NCBI GenBank assembly: GCA_030847615.1
Contig: JAUMIR010000004.1
Span: 228,078,501 to 228,142,500 of the forward strand
Source: Gambelia wislizenii
Lineage: Eukaryota; Chordata; Lepidosauria; Squamata; Crotaphytidae
DNA length: 64,000 bases
Direction: 5' to 3'
Shown here: in pieces, positions 10,840-22,102 of the stretch
How the letters are laid out: every line of letters starts with the position of its first letter
Position numbering within the stretch: position 1 is the first letter of the stretch
Position numbers and translations under genes: made by a program
The notes under the pieces: model-generated
Seen by the model: the letters and a program-made list of their open reading frames with translations, nothing else
The model's database searches: none
Told to the model about the DNA's origin: nothing

Positions 10840-12318
10840 CAAGAGAGGAAAAAAGGGGGGATTTTTAGAATATATAAAAAAGATACTAGGGAAAAGGAGA
10901 AAGCTGGACAAGGCAGAAAGGGTAACCAGAAAGCAGGAGGGACAAGAAAGGTCTCTGCTCTGGGAGAAAGCAAGAACTGGTCTCTAGGATGGCTAAAGGA
11001 GTCTGTAAGTCTGTGTTTTCAGCTATCACAAGACTGCATTTGTTCTTCCTGCCTGTCTCTGGGCAGTGATAGGAGAAACCCAAGTTGCATGGAGATTCCT
11101 CCTCTCATCCCAGAGAATTCCTTTCTTTCCCAGCTCAAGCTTTATTGCGTTGTTTACTGTGGGCATGTTATTGCACCCTTACACTGAAGGTCTGTTTCTC
11201 CAGCTCTCCATCATTCCAAGTGCTGATGCATAACTTCCAGCTACACAGAATGGGAGGGCCAGGCAGGCAGACTTTGTAAAAGGAGCTTTTTTGTCAGAGC
11301 ATTTGTTAACTGAGGTATGCCTGTACAGAACAATTCCTTCAGCAGTGGTAATAGGCCTCTCACTGAACTTTTCAATATTCTCTATTAAATTTTCTCTGAA
11401 CTCTTTTAATTTCCTATATTACACTATTCTGCTGTGAGCTTTGTGTTGATCACTCTTTGACTCTTATGTTCTTTTGTCAATACAGCCCTTCAAAATTAAT
11501 TCAGTTAATTCAATTGGGAAGAGAGGGAGTTGCCTGCAACACTGAAAATCAGAAAATGTAAGAACTGTACTTGTTTAGTGTGGCAGATGTTTGCAGTACA
11601 ATAAACTATTCAGACACAAGCATCATTTCAAATGCTAAATGCTCAACATCTCAATTAAAATGAAAGTATAAGCATCAATATATCCCTCTTGGCATCTTGT
11701 GTCTAAGAAGTCTTCATTCCTGGGCATCCGCAGTGGAGGGCAGGAGCCAATTTTAGGCCGCACTGTCACATTTGGGGCACACTGATGCCACTTCTGACCA
11801 TCTTTTAGGCTTTTTTTGGGGTGGTTTTTTAGTCTGGAGGAGTGGGAGAACTACTGTATTTGCAGTTGGTCTTTGGCTGTTTGGTTGTTTTGATGAAAAA
11901 TGGTTCCCAAATCAGTGGAAAATACAGAAACTGTTTTGAGGCTTGGGGAACTTTGGGGCCACAGAAGTGGGACTCTGGGGCCCACAGGTTGCACTTTTCC
12001 TGTCCTGCTTTAAGCTCATATAATTACCTATATAGTCATAATGTGAATTGCTTCTGCCAAGTCCTACCCCATCCTAGTTCCTATGGAAAACCTTTGTGAA
12101 CTATCAATACAAATAGTGGTCACGTTTGCAACTGTCATAGCAACAGGAGGAAACATGGCTGCTGCTTTCTATTCTACATGAAGGCACCTCATGTCCCAAA
12201 ATACAGTGACCTACAGCCCAGTTCACATGCCTTCCCTACCTGGTCCAAGACACAGGTCACTAGGTCTTTCACCTAAATATGGTGTTAGCCAGCTAAAGCA
12301 AGTTTCATCTATCTGATA
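10840..12318. other. Intergenic sequence, no gene seen
   Basis: No conserved coding exon, RNA gene or clear transposon end was recognised. The part at 11700-12020 has repeat-like texture but no second copy in the window. Confidence 0.5.
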
Positions 12319-12460
12319 TACAGTTGTCCCTTCACATTCGTGGGGGTCAGGGATGGAGCACCACCACAAAAGTGAAAAAACCCGCAAATAAGTTAAGCCC
12401 CACCCCCAACATGCATACTACACTACAGTATTGTAGACTCCTCTCCCACCAAGAAGACTG
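12319..12460 (+). mobile_element. Tigger-type MITE, left-end fragment
   Basis: It begins TACAGTTGTCCCTTCACATT, the same terminus as the complete copies at 32334 and 34091, but no matching right end follows. It is a truncated or decayed copy. Confidence 0.6.
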
Positions 12461-12914
12461 CCAATATCTGCCACCACGGTAGCAACAGGAACATGGTCTT
12501 AAATGGCCTTAGTAGCCATGAGCAGCTGTTCCATCTCCACACCATGTGCGTGTAGCAGTAACCAGTCATCTGAAAGTTTAGCCAAATACACCTGTTACCT
12601 TTCATAAGCCCAGGGCTCTAATTGTGTAGTAGTCAAGCACATTGGTGTATGGAACCAGTACCTATGGTTCTAGTTCTCTGCCATGCATTCACTCAATGTA
12701 AGAGTATCTTGTTGCAACACTTTAGACCTATTAAAAAGCCATACAGAAATGTTTTGAATAAGCAGCCCTTAAACAGTCTGAAAGAACTTTGTCATGGCAG
12801 GACTGAAATGGACTACTGACAAGGCTAAAGGCCACGGCCTCCAGAATGAGCAGCTGGCTCTTATTTCTTTCATACTACAGATTCCCCCCCATTCATTTTA
12901 TAATTTGCTTACAA

Positions 12915-13112
12915 TCATAGCACACTAATGCCACTTCTACTGCCACAGCTACTTTCCTCTAGAATCCGAGGATTTGTCATTTCATGAGGTATTTAGAATC
13001 CTTTGCCAGAGATGTTTAACACTTCACCAAAGCACAAATCCTAGGATTCTGTAGGATACAACCATGGTAGTTGTAGTATCAATGTGTTCCAATTCTGTAG
13101 TGTGAAATAGAC
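12915..13112. mobile_element. Palindromic MITE remnant
   Basis: The left part ('ggatttgtcatttcatgagg') and right part ('cacaaatcctaggattctg') are imperfect inverted copies. They resemble the hairpin element at 30718-30935, where the motif is the same. It is strongly diverged. Confidence 0.4.
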
Positions 13113-13221
13113 CAAGCTCTTATATATCGCATTGTACTGCTTCTGTAGTTGTTCTCCAAATACACCTTACGTGCTCCATTTGTGTATTAGCTATATTTAC
13201 CATGTTAACTGCCTTTTTAAA

Positions 13222-13462
13222 TACAGTTGGTCCCTCATATCTGCAGAACCAATATCCATGGTTTCAGTTATACCGTATGTGGGACAGACACCAGAGACAC
13301 ACTGGAAAATGCCAAGAGGTGTTCTCTCTAGGCATCTTCTAGGTCCTCTAATGCAACTCTATGGTATGTTTTTACCGGAAGTCCTTTATTTTAATAGTAT
13401 TCTCTGTTATCCACGGAAGTCTGGGAACTAACCCCTCCCCCGGATATGGAGGTTCAATTGTA
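13222..13462. mobile_element. Tigger-type MITE, 'ATCCATGGTTTC' subfamily
   Basis: It has ends TACAGTTGGTCCCTCATATC and (reverse complement) TACAATTGAACCTCCATATC. The middle carries 'tctaggtcctctaatgcaac' and 'tctatggtatg', which recur in the copies at 38724, 41771, 60032 and 61793. TA-anchored ends fit Tc1/mariner (pogo/Tigger) elements. Confidence 0.75.
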
Positions 13463-14204
13463 TTTAGTTAGAGCATTGTGCAGACTTCCTCCTTTAATTA
13501 TTCTATTTTAGTATAAACAGGAAATGGATCTGGCTTAAGCTATTTACTAATGAGGTAGGGAAGTCTACTCCACAGCAGGAGGCACCTTCCCACCTGAAAA
13601 CCTCACAAGGAGTCTGAAGTAGGATGGAGATGCTTTGATTATCCATTTGCTGAAAGGAAGGTATGTCCAGATGCGCTGAAGTACTGTACACTCTTCATAC
13701 GAACAAGGAAACAAAGTATTAGCCAGGGGGATGGGTTAAAATCACTTGCTTCTTCTGTGAGAGTTCTTAGCTTCTTGAGGATTTTAGTCTAAGGAATGCT
13801 TTTGCTGCTATGTGTTTGGAGGCTAAACATCATCTTACCTAGAATGGTCTGAATGCAACTGCTAGTCCCGATTATAACAGAGCCACTGAATCAACTGCTA
13901 AACAGTAAATTATATAAATCCAACTATTTCAGTGGGTCTGCTCTAGTTGGGGCTACATTGGATTTATGTTAATAACTGCTGTTAAGAGAAACATTCTTAA
14001 AGCTTCGCACAGTCTGCTGAAGTTAAGTAAGATCTGATGTGCTGGCACTTCTAACAATGACAATCCAATCTAAAATAGTTGCTTTATCCTTTGAGTTTGT
14101 TTATTTTTGCACATCATGAAGCAATGAAAAGTTTGTGCAGATTACACACAACACGCACCACTGGTTCTGTATTAATTTTACTGTGCATGTATTAAAGTAT
14201 CAAA
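13463..14204. other. Intergenic sequence between KDM1B and DEK 3' ends
   Basis: No exon, RNA gene or element was recognised between the Tigger-type MITE and the inferred DEK cleavage site. Confidence 0.5.
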
Positions 14205-15864
14205 ATATACATTTTCCTTAAAGACATTTATTGAATACAAAACTCAGTTACACTCAACCTTAATATAAAGTATTACATGCAAAGAAAGTGGTAAAAATGG
14301 TGAAGACAGTTTACTAACTGCTGAATGTTTTCAGAATATAGATCTATCATTTTTGATTCCTCAACCACATATTACTTACTACATATTTAAAACCCGCAGT
14401 GCTTGTAATCAATACAGTCATGGAGAAATCAATTATACTTCACATTATGACACATACCTATTTGGCATTTGTAGGGACTTTTAACTCATGATCATACCTT
14501 TACTGATAAAACAGTTTTGTGGGTACGTTCTTAATTTTAAGCCAATAAAACTTCATTAATAATTGGACTAAACATTAGTCCTATTTGACAAGGCTTGCTG
14601 AAATGAATGGGACTTATTACACACAAGTGCAAGTGATTCAAGGGGCCTAATCTCACTGCGACTGGCAATTTAAATCACTGGATTGAATTTAATGTTAGTA
14701 TTAACTAGAACAGACAAAGTGACATTGATGGGATTTTCACAAGCGATGATCAGCAATTGGATTTAGGCTAATATACTTAACCATCTATCCTCCCACATTT
14801 AAATATACTTTCATTATAGATATAGCCAAGCCACAGCAATGCTAAATTGGCCAGCATATGCCACAAAAGTATTAACTTTTCTGAAGTTATTCTTACCTAA
14901 AGGACCACTTGGTTTCCTGGGCATGTATTGCTCAAGAACAGCTGGAATAACACACATTAAACATGACCACTTCACAAAGGGAAGACTTTCTTTAGAAGTC
15001 AACACCATACTTGTTTTTCCTATGTATTAATCTTATCATATAGGATATCATGTAAAGCCTCTGGATTTAATTCAGCCAGAGCCCACTCTACCCTGTTAAA
15101 CACTGAAAAATGAGTGAATTAACAATTTCCATACAAGGCAAACAAATGCCATCTCTTTTGCACAGTAGTTATAGTCGCTTTCTAATTAATCTCAGCCCTG
15201 TTTGTGAACACTGGCATTGGTCATGAATCCTCTAAAAACACAATGATTTTCCTTTTTAAAGCAAAGACGTCTGAATTGCGCTTATATACAAACAGAAAGC
15301 TTTTAAAAGTACAAAAATAACATCTATTTATGAGTGATCATGCTTTGACAATGGTCAGATGTATACACATGCAAGATAGTATAAAATAATTTAGGTCATT
15401 TGTAGTCAGGACATATGACTTACTCCAGATTAAGGAAATTAGTACAGATTCCAAACAAATGTAATGCCCAATACTGTAGTATTTGACAGTTTCTGCATGT
15501 GTATGTACAGATACAACAGCTTTCATTTTAAGTGATTTTAAAAAAATTCTCTAGATTACAATGCACTAAAAACTACAAGAGCTATAGTACATCTTGTACA
15601 AAGAAATTGCATGATGTACTAAGTAAAAGCAGGGAACACGTATTAGCCATGCAAAAACGGCATCAAACACAATTTTTAAAAAGTTAATGTAATTTCCATT
15701 AACACTCAGAACATCAAGCCTGTAGAATCAACCTTTACTAAAATACTACGCTATAACAAATATGCAAAACAAAAAATAAAGTAGACAAAAATATTTTTGC
15801 TGGTGTTTGTAAAATATTTAAATCCACGGGGACATCTCTGCAAACTTCATTCTTTCCCATTAGA
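14205..15864 (-). other. DEK: DEK 3' untranslated region
   Basis: This AT-rich sequence follows the DEK stop codon on the minus strand and reaches an AATAAA at 14227-14232. A length of about 1.65 kb is plausible for DEK. Earlier signals may be used too; the end is inferred from sequence. Confidence 0.6.
14227..14232 (-). promoter_or_regulatory. DEK: DEK polyadenylation signal (AATAAA on minus strand)
   Basis: On the minus strand the sequence reads CAATAAATGTC, a canonical hexamer in a suitable context about 1.6 kb after the DEK stop. Confidence 0.55.
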
Positions 15865-15876
15865 TCATGAAATGAG
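15865..15876 (-). CDS. DEK: DEK coding exon 10 (last three codons and stop)
   Basis: After acceptor 'ctctttttag' the exon reads L-I-S-stop, exactly the conserved DEK C terminus. The preceding exon ends TVTE, giving the family's final TV(K/T)ELIS. The tiny coding part is easily missed by gene finders. Confidence 0.93.
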   Translation of the reverse strand, partial: LIS

Positions 15877-18800
15877 CTAAAAAGAGAAGAGTTTGGATTT
15901 TTTAATTACTTCATAAATCCCATTTCCCACAAAACAGGTTATCAGTGCTGTAAATTCTACAAGATGACTTGAAAGGAAACTCTAGAGCAGTGGTTCCCAA
16001 ACTTATTTGGTCTACCGCCCCCTTCCCAGAAAAAATATTACTCAGCGCCCCCTGGAAATTAATTTTTTTTAAAAATTTAATAGCAATTAAACAGAAGGAT
16101 ATATGTATTAATGTTTCTACCTTTTTCGCAAAATATAGCAAAGAAAGGTGTAAATTAGAGACATTGAAGTTTGAAACTATGAAACTATTTATTGAACTCA
16201 GAATAGAAAGATAATACAAAAAAAGTTAAATCATTTGAAATCATCTTAATGAGAAGGATGAATCTGGTATGCTGCTACCAATTTAGTAATCCTCAGCTCT
16301 ATTTTCGTCAGCAGTAATCTTAAATCACCACCATTGACTATTTGCAATCGGTTTCTTTTTCTTTTTTTGTTAATAAATTGGTTACCGCACTGAGTCCACG
16401 TTCCACTAAATATTAAGGAAATGCAATGAGTCCACGTTCCACTAAATATGAAGGAAATGCAATTAAGAACTTTTGAATTACAGCCCATATTTCAGGATAA
16501 GCCGTAGGGATCTCCTTTGCAGCCAGAATTGTTGGTAGCCGCTTTTGAATTTAAATTTCAATTCATCATTTGTAGTTACTTCCATCAGTTCTTCTCGTAA
16601 CTGTGGAGATTCTTCTGTGTTTGCGCTTGAAAAAGGATCCAAAATCCAATCAGCTATGTTCATTTTCAAAATATCATCAAATCGTTGAGTAAAATTTGAA
16701 TGGAGAGCATCCAAGTGCTCACAATAAGAAAGTATGTCTTAATCTTTTTTTCCTGCTCCTGATAAATTTGGGAACTGGCTGAATTCCCCTCATCCAAAAT
16801 TTCGTTTGTACAGAAGAAGTTTTGTCACAAATGCAGAAATAACAGATTTTGTTTTTATTAAATTCAGTTTATCACCTTGAAGCTGAAGATTGCTTTCATT
16901 AAATTTTTGAAACAAGTCGGTCAAGTAAGCGATGTCACTTTTGGATTGAATTAAATTGGATCGTAAAGCATCATTTTTATCTTTCAAGAACTCCAGCACC
17001 GAGTTAAACAGCTTATAAAACCTATCTAAACAGGCACCCTTTGACAACCAACAAACTTCTGTATGAAGCAGCAAACGATTAAATTCGTCATTGTTTTCAA
17101 AACAAAGCTGCTTAAACAATCTCATTCAATTATTTGCTTCTGATTGTGTGGATAGCTTTAATTACACATTGTAATGAATTATGTAGGCGTGCACTTAAAT
17201 TTTTGGCAACTAGATATTGACGATGGATGATACAGTGTACTGTGAAGGCATTCGGCACCTCCTTTTTTAAATATGCATGAAAACCCCAGTAGCGCCCTAC
17301 CATCGCTGGAGCCCCATCTGTGGCTACTGATAAGATATTACTCAGAGGTATTTCTTTTTCTTTAAAAAACTCATCCAATGCATGAAATATTGATTCTCCT
17401 TTAGTATCAGTTTGCACATATTTAGCAAATAATAATTCTTGGCAAATTTGTTCTTCCTTTGTGAACTGCACGTATGCTAAAAGTAAAGCTTCACTTCCTA
17501 ACAAAGTTGACCCATCAAGTTGAATAGAAAACCGAGATGTTTTTAAATAGCCACACAATGAATCTTCAACATCTTGAGCCATTTCATCAATTCTTCTTTG
17601 CACTTTATTGCTCAACAAACTTTTCTTGATAATATCAGATGCTGGCTTGTGTAGCACAGTACGTATTACTTCACTTATAGCCGGTATAATTAATTCTTCA
17701 CCAATAGTATGAGGTTTTCCCAATTTGGCAATCATTAATGAAATATTATAAGAAGCAAGCAAGCCATCGCCATCTTGTGTGTTTGTGGTTGAAAAGAGTT
17801 TTGCCAATGTCGGTTGTTTGATAAATTTTTCTTTTAGTGTTCGAAAATAAGATAAATCCTTATCTTTTTTATCACCATGAATTTTAGTCAAATGTTCCTG
17901 TAGTCTGGAAGGCTTCATAGCTTCATTTGATAAGACTTTCTGGCAAATCAGGCACACTAGTAATGTATTGTTTACAGGCGACTCAATAAAGCCATATTTC
18001 AAATATTCAATATTATACTGTCTACATTTTTTTCTTTGGTTGAGCCATTATTATCTGTAGAAAAAAATTAAGTTTTTATGGAGGTATTTTTAATTAATTT
18101 TTTTGTAATTTTTTGAAATATTTTTGTAAAAAACAAACTAAAATACTAATGAAATAAATAAACATGATATTATTAATTGTAAAGCACATATAATTATTAC
18201 AAAATAAATAAATAAAAATTACCAATTATAGTTGCATTATTTGTTAGTTAACTTTTAACTTGTCACAATATCACAACAATCTAACTTAGGACTTTTTCGG
18301 ATGGAGAAATACACTGCAAGAAGGGTTGTCCCTCTTGCGACGCTGCTGCGCGGTGGGGGGGGGGATTTCGTATGACACCGTCCCCTTGCCAATTCTGTTC
18401 CAGTACAGATTGCAGCTCCAGCATCATATTTGGCTGTTTCTTAATCACGGTCAACTTCTGTGATCAAGAAACAGCCAAATATGACGCTGGAGCTGTGATC
18501 TGTACTGGAACAGAATTGGCAGGGGGATGGCGTCATACGAAACGCCCCCCCACCGCGCAGCAGCATTGCAAGAGGGACAACCCTTCTTGCAGTGCATTTC
18601 TCCATCCGAAAAAGTCCTCAGAGTTATATTACGCAGTAATTTTTCCGTAATAATTACGGGAAATCTCCTGATTCATAGTGTGCTCCAAAATCTGCTGGTA
18701 GTACTGCCAGTAGCCAGTACTGCTGCTGCCATTCCAGGCTTTGGCCTTGCGATCGACCAATCGCACAAGTGGCAGTGGCCCGCAGCAATGCTCGTAGTGA

Positions 18801-21800
18801 TCACGTGTTTTGGAACGGCAATTCAGTGGCACCACATGAACAGTAGCAGTGCGTGATTGCACATACCTCAATGCAAGTGAGGGAGTATGCAGGAACCGAG
18901 CCAACGTCCAGTACATTGTTCAAAGAAAAATTAAGCGTTATGAGCAAAATACATATATTTTCTAAATCTTATCTTCTTTCTTTTATGCTTTCACTGCCCC
19001 CTTACAGTTATTCATTGCCCCCAAATGCACCTGTGGCCATCACCGCCCCCTGGATTGCTGCAGTGCCCACCAGGGGGCGGTAGCACCCACTTTGGAAATC
19101 ACTGCTCTAGAGAAATTAAAGGATTTTAATTAAGAAATTAAGGAAAATATTAAGGCTCCAGTTAAACCTTTAAATGCCCATAGTTCACACATAACTAAGA
19201 TTAAAGTGGAACCCAGAGTGGTGTAGTGGTTTGAGTGTTGGACTACAACTCTGGAGACCAGGGTTTGAATCCCTGCTTCGCCAAGAAAAACCACTGGGTG
19301 ACCATAGGAAAATTACACATACTCAGCCTCAGAAAAACCCATGATAGGTTCACCTTACAGTTGCTCTAAGTCGGAAATGACTTGAAGGCACATAACAAGC
19401 AAATTTATTTGGACATTACCAAATTGCAGCTAATCATGCTTATGGATAAATTCAGATGTCATTCCAGAAACTCTGTTGAGCTTGATACCTTCTTACTAGT
19501 CAAGATTTCCAAACTGAAAAGATCAGCTTCTTTTTGCAACTGGATTACCACATGATCAAGTATGATCAAATATTTACCTCTGTCACTGTCTTTTTGATGA
19601 AGTCTTTTCTGTCAGACAAATCATAACAGGGATAGCTTTCATATACCTGTAACAACCAATTTAACAAAAAAGTTAATGAAGTAGTTCAATCACAATATCC
19701 CTGGTGACTACAGGTTAACTTAGATGGATAAGGTTCACCTGTGTTTTTTAAGTATCTTAACAGCAGGTGTAGAGGATGGGGATTTGTAATGGGACCACTG
19801 CACTGGGGGAATTCAAAAAACCTTGTGTCATTAACCTCCTCAGCTGCTACAAGCACTATAGAATTTATACAGAACAAAGCTAGTGGTACTGGTTAAACCT
19901 GCAACTCCACTCCACAATGGGAGGTCAGGAGTGACTTCAGGCTTCAACTTTCTCCATCGAGATTCTGAAACCCTACCCCAGCTCCTCTACCATGTACTAA
20001 TGAAAGCCTGAACAGAAAGGCACCCTGTTTAAGAGGCATTTCTCTCTCTACCTAGAAGTTGAACAAATCACCACTACCTCACTAAGTATTGCAGGGGAAG
20101 CAGGGGATACAATATCCAAATAGATGCTAGAAATATCATACTAAAATTGGGAAAATGCAAGTTTGGATCTCTGCTCAGCAATAAAACTCAATTTGCAAGA
20201 CTGGCCAGCCACTGTATCTTGATCTAACCTTCCTCTCTGGGTTGTTGTAAAGATAAAAGAGGGTGAAATGAGAAAAAGGAGACTATACCCCTGCCTTGAG
20301 CATCTTGGTAGAAGAGAAGGATCTGGACAAGCCAGGCCATTCATTATTCTTCAAGATGCAATCTAATTACTGCCATATACCTACACACACATATGATTTA
20401 GATGGCCTTCAGTGAAAACAGAAGGGATACATTGAATTCACTTCAATCTCTTCTTGCACCAAGGGAGCATAAGAACATATGAAACAAACACACACACACT
20501 TTTTAAACTACAGCACACAAAAATGAAGCCAGATGCATACCTTTTTACAAATCTGTTTCATAGTAACTTGCTCTAGGTTTGCATTAGCTAACAGCTTCTT
20601 CACTGTTTCTTTCAGTTCTTCATCTGTAGGTGGCTTTTTCACCTTTTTAATTAAAGGTTCATCATCTGAACTATCCTCAGACTCACTTTCTAAAATAAAG
20701 GTATTTTGTCATTGAAATACAGATAATTTGCCATTTTTCTTTCTCACAAATCCACATTTTGGTATGGACCCAAAGAATTGCAAATTGTACTGAAGAGTGC
20801 TTTCAAACTTTGACTTCGTAAACAACTGTTCCCAATATCAGAGGGAAAACCTCTTTGCAAATTTCCAAAATTAAGTTTCAGAACGAGTTTGTGAAATTGG
20901 TTTCTCTTTTTTCATCCATACCTCTGATCTTTGATCCTCCAATGGTACCACTCGTCAGCCAATGGCCTTTTTCTGCCTTAAAACCACTGTTGATTTCTCC
21001 TGCTGCCCAGGTATATAGGCATACAGAGAAACTTCCTTACCACTTATGTGGGGCCACTTGTCTACCTTTCAAATGTCTCCTCAAAAATCCATCTTTTCAA
21101 CAAAGTCTCAGTCTTCACTGGTACTAGCATTTGTGCAATTCTGTTTACATATTATCACTGAGTCAGAATGGCGTAGTGGTTTGAGTGACTCTAGAGGCCA
21201 GAGTTCAAATTTCCACTCAACAGAACCAAGTGAGTGGAACTAATAGGGTGAACAAACTGAAACTTAATTCAGACAAGGCAGAGGTGCTCCTTGTCAGTTG
21301 AAAGGCAAATCAGGGAATAGGGATTCATTCCCCCAGAAGACACAGGTTCGCAGTTTGGGGGTGCTCCTAGACTCAACTCTGAGTCTTGAAGTCCAGATCT
21401 CAGCGGTGATTAGGAGTACATTTGCACATTTAAAGCTTGCGCACAAGCTGCAGCCGCTCCTAGAGACATCAAATCTGGCCATGGTGACACACGCCTTAGT
21501 TACATCCTGGTTGGATTACTGTAATGCACTCCATGAGGTCCTGTCTTTGATGAGTGTTCAGAAACTTCAACTGGTTCAAAGAGCTGCAGCTAGATTGCTA
21601 ACAGGAGCTGGCTAAAGGGATCATACAACCCTCTTGTTACAGCAGCTCCAATGGCTGCCAGTGTTTCCGGGCATAATTCAAAGTGCTGGTTATGACCTTT
21701 AAATCCCTACAGGCTCAGGTCCAGGTTATTTGAAGGACTGCATGCTCCCTTATAAACCAGCCCTCGTTCTTTCACCTGCTGGGGGGGTGTCCTTCTCTCT

Positions 21801-21985
21801 GTCCCACAGGTACATCTAGTGGGAACTTGGGAGAGGGCCTTCTCAGCGGCTGCCCCGGGCTCTGGAACTCTATTCCCTGAGAAGTCAGATTGCCACCCAC
21901 CCTGTCTTCCTTCCAGAGCAAAGGAAAAACTTTCTTGTTTTGGCAGGTTTACCAGTCTCTGCTAATGGCTGGGCTTATGTGTGTA

Positions 21986-22028
<43 letters not shown>

Positions 22029-22041
22029 GCTTATGTGTGTA

Positions 22042-22102
<61 letters not shown>

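Larger units (their letters stand above)
15988..19104 (-). mobile_element. Full-length hAT (Charlie-like) DNA transposon
   Basis: Ends are CAGTGGTTCCCAAACTTATT at 15988 and (reverse complement) CAGTGATTTCCAAAGTGGGT ending at 19104, both followed by a GCCCCCT-rich block. Perfect 8-bp target duplications CTCTAGAG lie at 15980-15987 and 19105-19112, fitting the nTCTAGAn preference of this group. It is 3117 bp long and carries a minus-strand transposase with breaks (16250-18045) and a nested palindromic MITE (18289-18617). It sits in the last DEK intron, with one end only 112 bp from the terminal coding exon. Confidence 0.95.

Noticed and set aside
18372..18650. Open frames in the palindrome as coding
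   Set aside because: They arise from the inverted repeat sequence and have no protein similarity.
19209..19280. tRNA gene
   Set aside because: A- and B-box are present but no cloverleaf; it is the head of a SINE with the standard tail.
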